DNA of 64,000 bases from Acidimicrobiales bacterium. GTDB lineage: Bacteria; Actinomycetota; Acidimicrobiia; Acidimicrobiales; Palsa-688. The notes under the pieces were generated by a model. That model was given only the letters and a program-made list of their open reading frames with translations. It did no database searches and was not told the origin of the DNA. The number at the start of each line of letters is the position of its first letter. Positions within the stretch are counted from its first letter, which is position 1. Positions 1-5,974 of this stretch are shown piece by piece. The translations under genes were made by a program, and so were the position numbers. The stretch is taken from NCBI GenBank assembly GCA_035533095.1, contig DATLUM010000054.1, positions 1-64,000 on the forward strand, in the 5' to 3' direction.

Positions 1-380
1 GCCCGGCAGCCCGACGGCGGCGCTGCGACACCGACAGCGAGCCCAGCTTCAACTGCCGGCAGCGGCACGTCGCGGGATAGGTCGATGGGCCCCACGAACG
101 TGGGGTCGTTGGCGAGCCGCAACCGGAACCGGCCCGGCTGGACCTCGACCAACTCGTTGCCACTCGGCAAGGAGCCTTCGCCCCGACCGGCCATCGCTCG
201 GACGACTTCGCCGACGTCCTTCACAGACATCGCCCGCCCGTTGCGCTCAAGGCCGGCGGCGACCTGCTCGACGGTGACCGTGGCCCCCGGTGTCTCAGCC
301 TGTAGCTGCTCGAAGAGGACGAGGACCGCAGCCCGCCGGCTTGTCCGCTTGGTCCGAGGTCGCCGGCGAAGCAGAACCAC
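1..380 (-). CDS. unknown protein, 3' part cut by window edge
   Basis: The minus strand is open from a GTG at 378-380 to the window edge, 126 codons with no stop. I do not recognise the product. It starts with a very basic stretch (LLRRRPRTKRTSRRAA), then a predicted helical part (LFEQLQAETPG), a VEQVAAGLERNG segment that could be part of a winged helix, and a beta-rich end (VEVQPGRFRLRLANDP). The frame stays open upstream of the GTG, so the start is uncertain. The plus-strand frame over the same bases gives only Arg/Ser/Thr-rich shadow sequence. A DNA-binding role is possible from the basic start but is only a guess. Confidence 0.45.
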   Translation of the reverse strand, partial: MVLLRRRPRTKRTSRRAAVLVLFEQLQAETPGATVTVEQVAAGLERNGRAMSVKDVGEVVRAMAGRGEGSLPSGNELVEVQPGRFRLRLANDPTFVGPIDLSRDVPLPAVEAGLAVGVAAPPSGCR

Positions 381-492
381 TCGTGCTACTGAGCTGCCAC
401 CGCTTCCCGTTTTGCATGAACACAGCTCGGGTCCACTTGTTCTGAGTTGGGCCGATGCATGCGTCGGGTATCTGTGGAGGGCCGAACCCGGG

Positions 493-966
493 TTAGAGGA
501 TGGCTAGTGAACCCGCTAGCTGCTGGGTCAGCAGCTCGAGGGAGCTGTGCAGCTGGGCGAAGCGCCGCGGCCCCAGGATCCCTGCGATGCGCAGCTGGGC
601 CGCCCCAGCCTCGGCGTAGATTGTCTGCTCGAGCCGCCGTCCCTTGGAAGTAAGTCGGATCACGCGAGCCCTTCCGTCGGCCGAATCGGGCACGCGCAAC
701 AGGTACCCGTGTTGTTCCAGGTGCCCGAGCAGGTCGTTGACCGACTGTTTCGTGATCCCCACCCGGTTCGCAAGCTGGCTTGGACGTACTCCCTCGAGGC
801 CCGGATAGCGCCAGAGCCCGACGTGCGCGGCGTTCAGGTCGTCGTATCCCGCCGCAACGACTCCCGCATAGAGCTGACCACGGACCCACTGCCAAACGAC
901 ACCCAGCATGGCGCCGACGTACGGGCTTCGCTCGCCGTTGGGGTGGTCGAAGGAATCGCTTGACAT
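493..966 (-). CDS. MarR-family transcriptional regulator
   Basis: This 157-residue protein has the MarR layout: an N-terminal dimer helix region, then a winged helix-turn-helix (about residues 55-100, with RPSQLANRVGITKQSVNDLLGHLEQHGYL and the wing RVPDSADGRARVIRLTSKGR), then a C-terminal helical dimer part. MarR proteins bind short palindromes and usually release DNA when a phenolic or lipophilic ligand binds. It is divergent from the cupin gene at 1056. Two GTAAGG-N3-CCTTAC-type palindromes lie in the gap, the nearer one 5 bp from its start codon, so it probably represses both itself and the cupin gene. The ATG at 964-966 is the only reasonable start. Confidence 0.9.
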   Translation of the reverse strand: MSSDSFDHPNGERSPYVGAMLGVVWQWVRGQLYAGVVAAGYDDLNAAHVGLWRYPGLEGVRPSQLANRVGITKQSVNDLLGHLEQHGYLLRVPDSADGRARVIRLTSKGRRLEQTIYAEAGAAQLRIAGILGPRRFAQLHSSLELLTQQLAGSLAIL

Positions 967-988
967 ACTCGTAAGGCTACCTTACCAT
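960..988 (+). promoter_or_regulatory. predicted promoter of the cupin gene
   Basis: A -35 box TTGACA (960-965) and a -10 box TACCAT (983-988) stand exactly 17 bp apart on the plus strand. The -35 overlaps the marR start codon and the spacer contains the first palindromic operator, so a bound MarR protein would block RNA polymerase. Confidence 0.55.
971..985. promoter_or_regulatory. MarR operator 1, perfect palindrome
   Basis: GTAAGG-CTA-CCTTAC is a perfect 6+3+6 inverted repeat in the spacer of the predicted cupin promoter and 5 bp upstream of the marR start codon. This is the usual place and size for an autoregulating MarR site. Confidence 0.7.
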
Positions 989-999
989 GAGATCTAGTC

Positions 1000-1014
1000 G
1001 TAAGGATGCCTGAC
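1000..1014. promoter_or_regulatory. MarR operator 2, imperfect palindrome
   Basis: GTAAGG-ATG-CCTGAC repeats operator 1 with the same 3-bp spacer and one mismatch in the right half. The two centres are 29 bp apart, about three helical turns, so two dimers could bind the same face of the DNA. Confidence 0.6.
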
Positions 1015-1055
1015 TATCCGATTCGGGACAGGTTTCTGACTAGGAGGTGGCCGAA

Positions 1056-1568
1056 GTGACGACGGCAATTGTTGACTCCCCCGACAACGAAGAAGGGCTG
1101 GCGTGGTGGTTCCTCGACACCTTGGTCGTTGAGCACCGCTGCGCACCCGGAATGAACACCGTGGTGCTAGAGATGACCTTGCCAGTCGGCTCGGCGCCCC
1201 CGCTGCACGTCCACGACGACCTCGACGACACCTGGTACATCCTCGAGGGCCAGATGGTCGTGCGCTGTGGCGACGAGGAGCTGGTGGTCGGAGCGGGGCA
1301 CTGGGTCTCCATGCCCCGCGGCGTGCCACACACGTTCCGAGTGGTCGGTGAGCGCGAGGCGCGGATCTTGCTCGTGCACGACAACGCCAGCTTCCGTGAT
1401 TTCATCCGCGATCTCGGCACTCCACCTACGGCGCGTGTCGTGCCGAGCCACCCAACGTTCCCGCCCGTGGACGAACTGGCGCGCATCGCTGCGTCTCATG
1501 ACCTCAGGCCAATCGGGCCTCCCATGAGCGCTGAAGACAGTGACACCGTCCTAGCCGGCGCTAGCTGA
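1056..1568 (+). CDS. cupin-domain protein
   Basis: This 170-residue protein has a single conserved-barrel cupin domain. Cupin motif 1 is seen as PPLHVHDDLDDTWYILEGQM (two His and a Glu for metal binding), and motif 2 around PRGVPHTFRV has the third His. Such small cupins are often dioxygenases, isomerases or ligand sensors; the substrate cannot be told. I prefer the GTG at 1056 over the GTG at 1047 because AGGAGG at 1042-1047 lies 8 nt before 1056 but overlaps 1047. It is divergent from the MarR gene and likely under its control. Its C-terminal 40 residues are echoed by a decayed copy at 1653-1778. Confidence 0.85.
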   Translation: MTTAIVDSPDNEEGLAWWFLDTLVVEHRCAPGMNTVVLEMTLPVGSAPPLHVHDDLDDTWYILEGQMVVRCGDEELVVGAGHWVSMPRGVPHTFRVVGEREARILLVHDNASFRDFIRDLGTPPTARVVPSHPTFPPVDELARIAASHDLRPIGPPMSAEDSDTVLAGAS

Positions 1569-1628
1569 TCCGCTGGCGATCCGAACGGGAACGAGATCGA
1601 GCCATACGTCGATATCTCGAACGCTTGA
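1569..1628 (+). pseudogene. relic of a VOC/glyoxalase-fold gene (C-terminal end)
   Basis: Reading on in the cupin frame after its stop gives SAG then DPNGNEIEPYVDISNA and a TGA at 1626-1628. This matches the C-terminal metal-binding segment DPDGNEVELYIDTSDA of the intact VOC gene at 1816-2250. Only this last piece is left and it has no start codon of its own. Confidence 0.7.
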
Positions 1629-1652
1629 CCCGTTAGATCCTCCCTGGGGGTA

Positions 1653-1778
1653 CTGGCCGCAGCACGCGTCGTGCCCGAGCAGCCCACCTTTCCCACCATG
1701 GACGAACTCGTCCGAATGGCCAGCGCCAACGACGTCACGCCGGTCGGGCTAAGTGACACGCCTCAATGGCGCTCCTGA
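1653..1778 (+). pseudogene. relic of a cupin gene (C-terminal end)
   Basis: The frame from 1653 reads LAAARVVPEQPTFPTMDEL and on to VGLSDTPQWRS with a TGA at 1776-1778. It aligns with the end of the intact cupin at 1056-1568 (TARVVPSHPTFPPVDELARIAASHDLRPIG). Nothing of the cupin barrel remains. With the VOC relic just before it, it points to a former tandem copy of a cupin-VOC pair. Confidence 0.75.
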
Positions 1779-1815
1779 GCCTCGCCAACCACAACTGATT
1801 GCGAAGGGACCAGCT

Positions 1816-2250
1816 ATGCGAGTTCAATCACTCGGCCACGTTGTCCTCAACGTCAAGAGCATTGAACGCTCCGAAGCATTCTATTCACAGATATTGGGAA
1901 TTCCTGTTATCTCGCGGATCTCGCATCCGGCGCAGATGACGTTCTTCTCGCTCGGGAATCACCACGACCTCGCCATAACGGCTATAGGGGAAGACGCGCT
2001 CTCCCCGGATCCGACCGCCACCGGACTGGCGCACATCGCCTTCAAGATTGGTGATTCACTCGACCAGTTCTGTTCCGCGAAGACCGACCTCGACGGCGCA
2101 GGTGTCCCGATCCTCTACGTGGCGGACCGCGCCTACACAAAAAGCATGCACCTGCTCGATCCCGACGGGAACGAAGTCGAGCTTTACATCGACACCTCCG
2201 ACGCATGGAAGACCGATCTCCCACCCCTCACTCTGATGCCGACCCAATGA
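1816..2250 (+). CDS. VOC-family (glyoxalase/bleomycin resistance fold) protein
   Basis: The 144-residue product has two beta-alpha-beta-beta-beta modules. The first begins LGHVVLNVKSIERSEAFYSQILGI with a metal-binding His, and the second has LAHIAFKIGD with another His and ends LLDPDGNEVELYID with the typical metal-binding Glu. VOC proteins use a divalent metal for ring-cleaving oxygenation, isomerisation or binding; the substrate is unknown. The ATG at 1816 is chosen over the GTG at 1753 because GAAGGG at 1803-1808 precedes it by 7 nt and the family starts at this point. The 5' extension would overlap the cupin relic. The gene probably belongs with the cupin at 1056. Confidence 0.85.
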   Translation: MRVQSLGHVVLNVKSIERSEAFYSQILGIPVISRISHPAQMTFFSLGNHHDLAITAIGEDALSPDPTATGLAHIAFKIGDSLDQFCSAKTDLDGAGVPILYVADRAYTKSMHLLDPDGNEVELYIDTSDAWKTDLPPLTLMPTQ

Positions 2251-2412
2251 CGTGGCCGATCGAGCCCCTGGCCGTGCCACTCTGCGGCCGGCTCGAATGT
2301 CCCGCAGAACATCGCCCTCGCCAGACCGCCGCATCGCGCCCTAATTGACGGCGATCGGTAACAGCGGCCGGGTATCGGCGACCGGTTCCCAGCAGCGACA
2401 CAACGACAACCG

Positions 2413-2600
2413 TCAGGTCGGCAGCCGATGCTCGTCGATGTAGCGGTCGACCTCCCGGTGAGCGTCGGCCTTGACGTTCCACAGCGACCAGTATCTGCCA
2501 GTTGACTTAACCCGACGGGTGACAAACGCGTCCCCAGTCGGTAGAAACTCCCATCCATCGGGCTCTTGCAGCTGGGAGCCCGACCTTCCATGTTGGGCCC
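2413..2600 (-). pseudogene. possible relic of a small basic protein gene
   Basis: The 2251-2678 stretch has no intact gene. On the minus strand a frame ending at the TGA at 2413-2415 reads QLQEPDGWEFLPTGDAF, then VTRRVKSTGRYWSLWNVK and REVDRYIDEHRLPT. The GDAFVTRRVK...YW part looks like a real protein and recalls the N-terminus of DUF2293-type proteins. No ATG, GTG or TTG is found in this frame before a TAG near 2673, so it looks like a start-less remnant. The family guess is weak. Confidence 0.4.
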
Positions 2601-2649
2601 TCGGTGGCTCGGCCGGCTGAGGGGTGTGCGGCCCACCGCCGGCGTCTCC

Positions 2650-2670
2650 TGTATTACATTCTGTGGTACA
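2650..2670. promoter_or_regulatory. predicted toxin-antitoxin operator
   Basis: Two palindromes of the form TGTNNNACA (TGTATTACA at 2650-2658 and TGTGGTACA at 2662-2670) stand 12 bp apart, start to start, and end 8 bp before the antitoxin start codon. Two half-overlapping sites at roughly one helical turn are what a ribbon-helix-helix antitoxin is expected to bind for autoregulation. Confidence 0.55.
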
Positions 2671-2678
2671 CTATTGCC

Positions 2679-2918
2679 ATGGCAAGAGCGATCTCCGTCC
2701 GCCTCGACGACGAAGCCGACAGGGCGTTAAGAGCCCTGGAAGCGACGGGGTTGAGCCAGTCGGAAGCGATCCGGATGGCGCTGCTTAGCGAGGTCCGCCA
2801 TCGTCGCCGGAGCAAGGAGCTCGCCAAGGAAGTTGCGGCTCTCGAAGCCGACGAGCAAGACAGGGAGGAAATGCTGGCGGTCGCCGAGCTGATGGAAGCC
2901 CTTCGTGCTGCGCGGTGA
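2679..2918 (+). CDS. ribbon-helix-helix antitoxin
   Basis: The 79-residue protein opens with a ribbon-helix-helix domain (AISVRLDDEADRALRALEATGLSQSEAIRMALL, residues 4-36), followed by a charged helical tail rich in Glu, Lys and Arg. That tail is where antitoxins of this type wrap and block their toxin. It overlaps the MazF-like toxin gene by 14 bp in another frame, the usual antitoxin-first order. The ATG at 2679 follows two TGTNNNACA palindromes. The encoded pair stands alone in a region full of gene relics, which fits a mobile or addictive module. Confidence 0.85.
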   Translation: MARAISVRLDDEADRALRALEATGLSQSEAIRMALLSEVRHRRRSKELAKEVAALEADEQDREEMLAVAELMEALRAAR

Positions 2919-3222
2919 CGTCTATCGCTTCAGGCTTCCCAAGGGGGTCGGGCACGAACAGCACGGCGATCGGTACGGCGTTGTCGTGCAAGCGGACGAG
3001 TTCCTGCCGCGCTCCGTCGTAATCGTTGCACCCACATCCAAGAGCGCTCGAGCTGCTTCCTTTCGTCCCGAGGTAGAGGTAGCGGGAGAAACGACACGCG
3101 TGCTGGCGGAACAGATCGGTGCCATTGATGCCAACCGGCTGGGTGACCTCGCCGGTCATCTGACTCCGGAGGAAATGTGGGGAGTAGACGAGGCGCTACT
3201 CGCCGTACTCGGGCTGGGCTGA
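2905..3222 (+). CDS. MazF/PemK-family toxin (mRNA interferase)
   Basis: The 105-residue protein has the PemK/MazF beta-barrel pattern: RGDVYRFRLP at the start, then RYGVVVQADEFLPRSVVIVAPTS, the strand with R-P-E-V and the ending EQIGAIDANRLGDLAGHLTPEEM. Family members cleave single-stranded RNA at short motifs. Seen key elements are the N-terminal RGDVY and the EQIxAID segment that is typical of actinobacterial MazF proteins. The GTG at 2905 lies inside the antitoxin gene, so the two are translationally coupled. Length is normal, so it looks functional. Confidence 0.85.
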   Translation: MLRGDVYRFRLPKGVGHEQHGDRYGVVVQADEFLPRSVVIVAPTSKSARAASFRPEVEVAGETTRVLAEQIGAIDANRLGDLAGHLTPEEMWGVDEALLAVLGLG

Positions 3223-3305
3223 GGCATCGAGGATCTCGCGCATGTGCCGCTTGCTACCGCGCCTGGGGTAGGAACAGGGGGGAGAGTGACCACGGAGGTG
3301 CGGTT

Positions 3306-3710
3306 ATGGCTGACACGCCGACATCTGGGACCAGTCCTCAGCCTGGGGCGACAGCAACCAGGGCGCAGCGTAAGGGGGACCCACGCCATCCCACCCGGCG
3401 CACGCGAATCTCAGCGGCATGGGTCGGTGTCATCGCTGCCGCCGTGGTGCTAGTGCTGCTGCTCGTATTCATCCTCCAAAACACGAGATCGGTCAAGATC
3501 TCGTACTTCACCGCCAACGGGACAATGCCCCTTGGCGTCGCTCTTCTGCTCGCCGCCGTCGGCGGGGTGCTCCTTGCAGGCGTCGTCGGCTCACTGCGAA
3601 TCTGGCAACTACGTCACAGGCTGAGCGGTCAAAGGAAATCTGATCGCCCGACTAGCCGAGTCGAGGGCCAGCCCGTCACTCGAGTCACCAGGGATCCGCA
3701 AGAACCTTGA
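3306..3710 (+). CDS. LapA-domain (DUF1049) membrane protein
   Basis: The 134-residue protein has a basic, low-complexity N-terminus (about residues 1-35), a first membrane helix (about 38-57), the LapA signature ILQNTRSVKISYF, then a second membrane helix (about 76-95) and a polar C-terminal tail. LapA-type proteins act with LapB/YciM in envelope assembly in Gram-negatives; in actinobacteria their job is unknown. The ATG at 3306 follows GGAGGTG (3294-3300) by 5 nt. It is not linked in an operon with its neighbours. The tail after residue 105 is rich in Arg, Ser and Thr and probably unstructured in the cytoplasm. Confidence 0.8.
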   Translation: MADTPTSGTSPQPGATATRAQRKGDPRHPTRRTRISAAWVGVIAAAVVLVLLLVFILQNTRSVKISYFTANGTMPLGVALLLAAVGGVLLAGVVGSLRIWQLRHRLSGQRKSDRPTSRVEGQPVTRVTRDPQEP

Positions 3711-4002
3711 GTATCGACAGGCGGACTACCGGTTGCCGACCCAGGCGACCTATCGGCGCGTCGTCTCTCATGGTGAGGGCACTGACCAGGCGGACGATGG
3801 TGCCGGTCTTTGGGTCGCAACGGACGTCGACTTTGTCCATCACGGCCCGCATTATCGCGACGCCACGACCCCGAGCCGAGTGCAGGTCGGGCGTCAGGCC
3901 GCTCAGCCCGGCGGACTGACGCGGGATCCGGACGCGACCTCGCGCCCAGCTCCTCCGGAGACCCCCCGAATCCCTTGACACGCGACAGGCTTGGCGCGAC
4001 AC
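3685..4002 (-). pseudogene. probable remnant of an RsbW-like anti-sigma ATPase
   Basis: A minus-strand frame of 105 codons carries RDSGG, then ARGRGVAIMRAVMDKVDVRCDPKTGTIVRLVSAL. This matches the second half of HATPase_c_2 proteins (anti-sigma factor kinases such as RsbW): a D-x-G box and the GRG-lid followed by a helix and the last strand. The N-box with its catalytic Asn, about 60-70 residues, is missing, and the sequence before and after the match is not family-like. I read it as a truncated, non-functional copy. No partner sigma or anti-anti-sigma gene is nearby. Confidence 0.45.
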
Positions 4003-4003
4003 T
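3975..4003 (+). promoter_or_regulatory. predicted promoter of the TetR/BVMO operon
   Basis: TTGACA (3975-3980) and GACACT (3998-4003) are 17 bp apart, a good housekeeping-sigma match. Transcription would start near 4010, giving a leader of about 55 nt before the TetR gene at 4066. Confidence 0.5.
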
Positions 4004-4016
4004 CCCTGTTAACGGC

Positions 4017-4034
4017 TGAGCGATGCATCAGTCA
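4017..4034. promoter_or_regulatory. candidate TetR operator
   Basis: An 18-bp imperfect palindrome, TGAGCGATG facing CATCAGTCA, pairs at 7 of 9 positions per half and has a perfect GATGCATC core. It lies just downstream of the predicted -10 box and upstream of the TetR gene, so a bound repressor would stop the operon. Confidence 0.5.
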
Positions 4035-4065
4035 CTGAGAACAGCTCTTGGGGGGACCAGACGGG

Positions 4066-4734
4066 ATGCCGACGGTGTCGTCTAGGCGTGAGACCTACCG
4101 GGTGAGCACCGGTGAGTCCGGGCGGTATCTCCATCCCGACGTTAGGCGTAGGCAGATAGTTGAAGCCGCGTCCAGGGTTTTCGCCGAGAAGGGCTTTCCG
4201 GCTACGCGTATGTCGGATATCGCGGCTGAGGCGAATATCGCGCAAGGGACGATTTACAGGTTTTTCGACTCCAAGGAGGAGATAGCGAAGGCGGTCTTCG
4301 AGGTTTCCGAGGAGATCTGTCGAGCGGCTCTGCAGCGGATTCTGCGTGAGTCCCCCGATGGCGATGCGAAGGCCATTTTGGGTCGCTATATCGCCTGGTA
4401 CGTCCGCTTCTTGGCCAGAGGAAGGCGAATCGTCGCGGCCCTGTTCGCGTGGGAAGTCGACACGAACGGGAGGTCCGGTAGCGATATCGGCTGGACGCAC
4501 TGGAGAGGTGAGCAGCTCGGCCGGCTCCTCAAAGAAGCTGGAGTCGAAGAGATCGAGGGGACGGACATGGGCCGGCTCCTTCCTCTTCTGATTTACAGCT
4601 TGACGGCGTTGTCCAATCTTCACGCAGAGGACAGCCAGGAGGACGAAGAAGCTTTAGGTAGACGGATCATCGATATCGTCGAGCGGCTCTTCGATGTCGA
4701 AGTCCCGAAAGAAAAGGGGGGACCCAAAAGGTGA
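4066..4734 (+). CDS. TetR-family transcriptional regulator
   Basis: The 222-residue protein has an N-terminal helix-turn-helix (ASRVFAEKGFPATRMSDIAAEANIAQGTIYRFF, about residues 36-68) and a C-terminal ligand-binding part of about 140 residues with no recognisable ligand signature. TetR proteins repress until a pathway substrate or CoA ester binds. ATG 4066 is preferred to the TTG at 4048, since a GGGGGGA at 4050-4056 serves it. The stop overlaps the GTG of the amidohydrolase at 4731 by 4 bp, so the regulator is the first gene of the operon it likely controls. Confidence 0.9.
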   Translation: MPTVSSRRETYRVSTGESGRYLHPDVRRRQIVEAASRVFAEKGFPATRMSDIAAEANIAQGTIYRFFDSKEEIAKAVFEVSEEICRAALQRILRESPDGDAKAILGRYIAWYVRFLARGRRIVAALFAWEVDTNGRSGSDIGWTHWRGEQLGRLLKEAGVEEIEGTDMGRLLPLLIYSLTALSNLHAEDSQEDEEALGRRIIDIVERLFDVEVPKEKGGPKR

Positions 4735-5966
4735 CTCAGACCCTTTCCCGCGATGTCGGCGGTCAGTTGGATGACGCGTTGAGTGACGATCCGGAACCCC
4801 GGCGGCGGCTGTTACCGATCATCTCCGTAGACGACCATCTGATAGAGCCCCCGGATCTGTTCGAGGGTCGGCTCCCGAAGGCTTATGCGGACCGCGCCCC
4901 GAAGGTGGTGGAGGTCGATGGCAGGCAGGTGTGGGAGGTTGATGGTAGGCAGGAGCTGAATATCGGTCTGAGTGCCGTGGCCGGTCGCCCGAGGGACAGT
5001 TGGAGCCGGGATCCGGTCCGCTTCGATGTCATGCGCCGGGGTTGCTGGGACATCGATCGGCGAGTCGCCGATATGGATATCAACGGTGTGGGTGCTTCTA
5101 TCTGCTTTCCTTCCGGCCTGATCGGGTTCTGTGGTTCGAAGCTGCTGCAGGTGAAGGACGACGACTTCGCTCTCGCTCTGCTGCGGGGCTACAACACCTG
5201 GCAGCTCGAGGTGTGGCACGGGCGTCATCCGACACGGATCATCCCGATGCAGATGCCATACCTGCAGGACGCAAAAGTGGCAGCGCAGGAGATCCGTTCC
5301 AACGCAGAGCTGGGATTCCGTGCGCTTTCGTTCTGCGAGGACCCCGCCAAATTGGGGCTCGCGTCGATCTGGTCTGGATACTGGGACCCCGTCTTAGCGG
5401 CTTGCGAGGAGACCGGCACGGTTCTGTGTCTCCACGTCGCATCGTCCGGCTGGAATCCGACGGTAGCGAAGGAAGCTCCCCCGGCGATGCGCCCGATCCA
5501 CTTCATGTCGATCGCGCTCATTGCAGCGACAGACTGGCTGTGGTCAGGGATACCGACGCGGTACCCGAAGCTCAAGATCGTCATGTCCGAAGGCGGGGTG
5601 GGCTGGGTGCCGGTGCTCGCCAGGCGGAGCGACTACGTCATGAATCACGCCATCGCCGGAGAGGAGGCCGGTGCGTGGACCGACTCGCTTCTTCCGAGCG
5701 AGGTATTGAAGAGGAACTTCTGGTTCTGCCTGTTGGACGAGCCTCTCAGCCCGGAGGTGGTCTACACAGCCGGCATCGACCACCTCCTGGCGGAGAGTGA
5801 CTATCCGCATGCCGATGGCACCTGGCCCAACACGCAGGACGTCATGGCGAAGCGTCTGAGCTGGCTGGATGAGAAGGATGCGCTGAAAGTGTCATATCGG
5901 AATGCCGAGGCTCTCTTCGACTTCAAACTCGATGAGGCTCAGACTCAGACCGCGATGACGGCGTAG
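4731..5966 (+). CDS. amidohydrolase-2 family metal-dependent hydrolase/decarboxylase (paralogue 1)
   Basis: This 411-residue protein belongs to the amidohydrolase-2 (ACMSD-like) TIM-barrel family. The N-terminal metal motif is SVDDHLIEPPDLF (D-x-H), further barrel ligands are LCLHVA (residue about 236) and the end of a strand KIVMSEGGVGW, and the C-terminal Asp is in AESDYPHADGTWP. Family members hydrolyse or decarboxylate small acids at a single divalent metal. The substrate is unknown. The gene starts at a GTG overlapping the TetR stop, and the monooxygenase begins 8 bp after its end, so it is tightly coupled to both. Two paralogues lie at 7753 and 16537. Confidence 0.88.
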   Translation: MTQTLSRDVGGQLDDALSDDPEPRRRLLPIISVDDHLIEPPDLFEGRLPKAYADRAPKVVEVDGRQVWEVDGRQELNIGLSAVAGRPRDSWSRDPVRFDVMRRGCWDIDRRVADMDINGVGASICFPSGLIGFCGSKLLQVKDDDFALALLRGYNTWQLEVWHGRHPTRIIPMQMPYLQDAKVAAQEIRSNAELGFRALSFCEDPAKLGLASIWSGYWDPVLAACEETGTVLCLHVASSGWNPTVAKEAPPAMRPIHFMSIALIAATDWLWSGIPTRYPKLKIVMSEGGVGWVPVLARRSDYVMNHAIAGEEAGAWTDSLLPSEVLKRNFWFCLLDEPLSPEVVYTAGIDHLLAESDYPHADGTWPNTQDVMAKRLSWLDEKDALKVSYRNAEALFDFKLDEAQTQTAMTA

Positions 5967-5974
5967 GGACTGCC

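Noticed and set aside
85-507. Plus-strand 140-codon frame at the left edge
   Set aside because: Its product is dominated by Arg, Ser and Thr with no fold pattern, and the opposite strand has a far more protein-like frame (1-380).
2184-2636. 150-codon minus-strand frame after the VOC gene
   Set aside because: Its residues look random; another minus-strand frame in the same stretch gives a protein-like but start-less segment, reported as a relic.
3733-3978. 81-codon plus-strand frame after the LapA gene
   Set aside because: No start signal or family pattern; the opposite strand carries the anti-sigma ATPase remnant.
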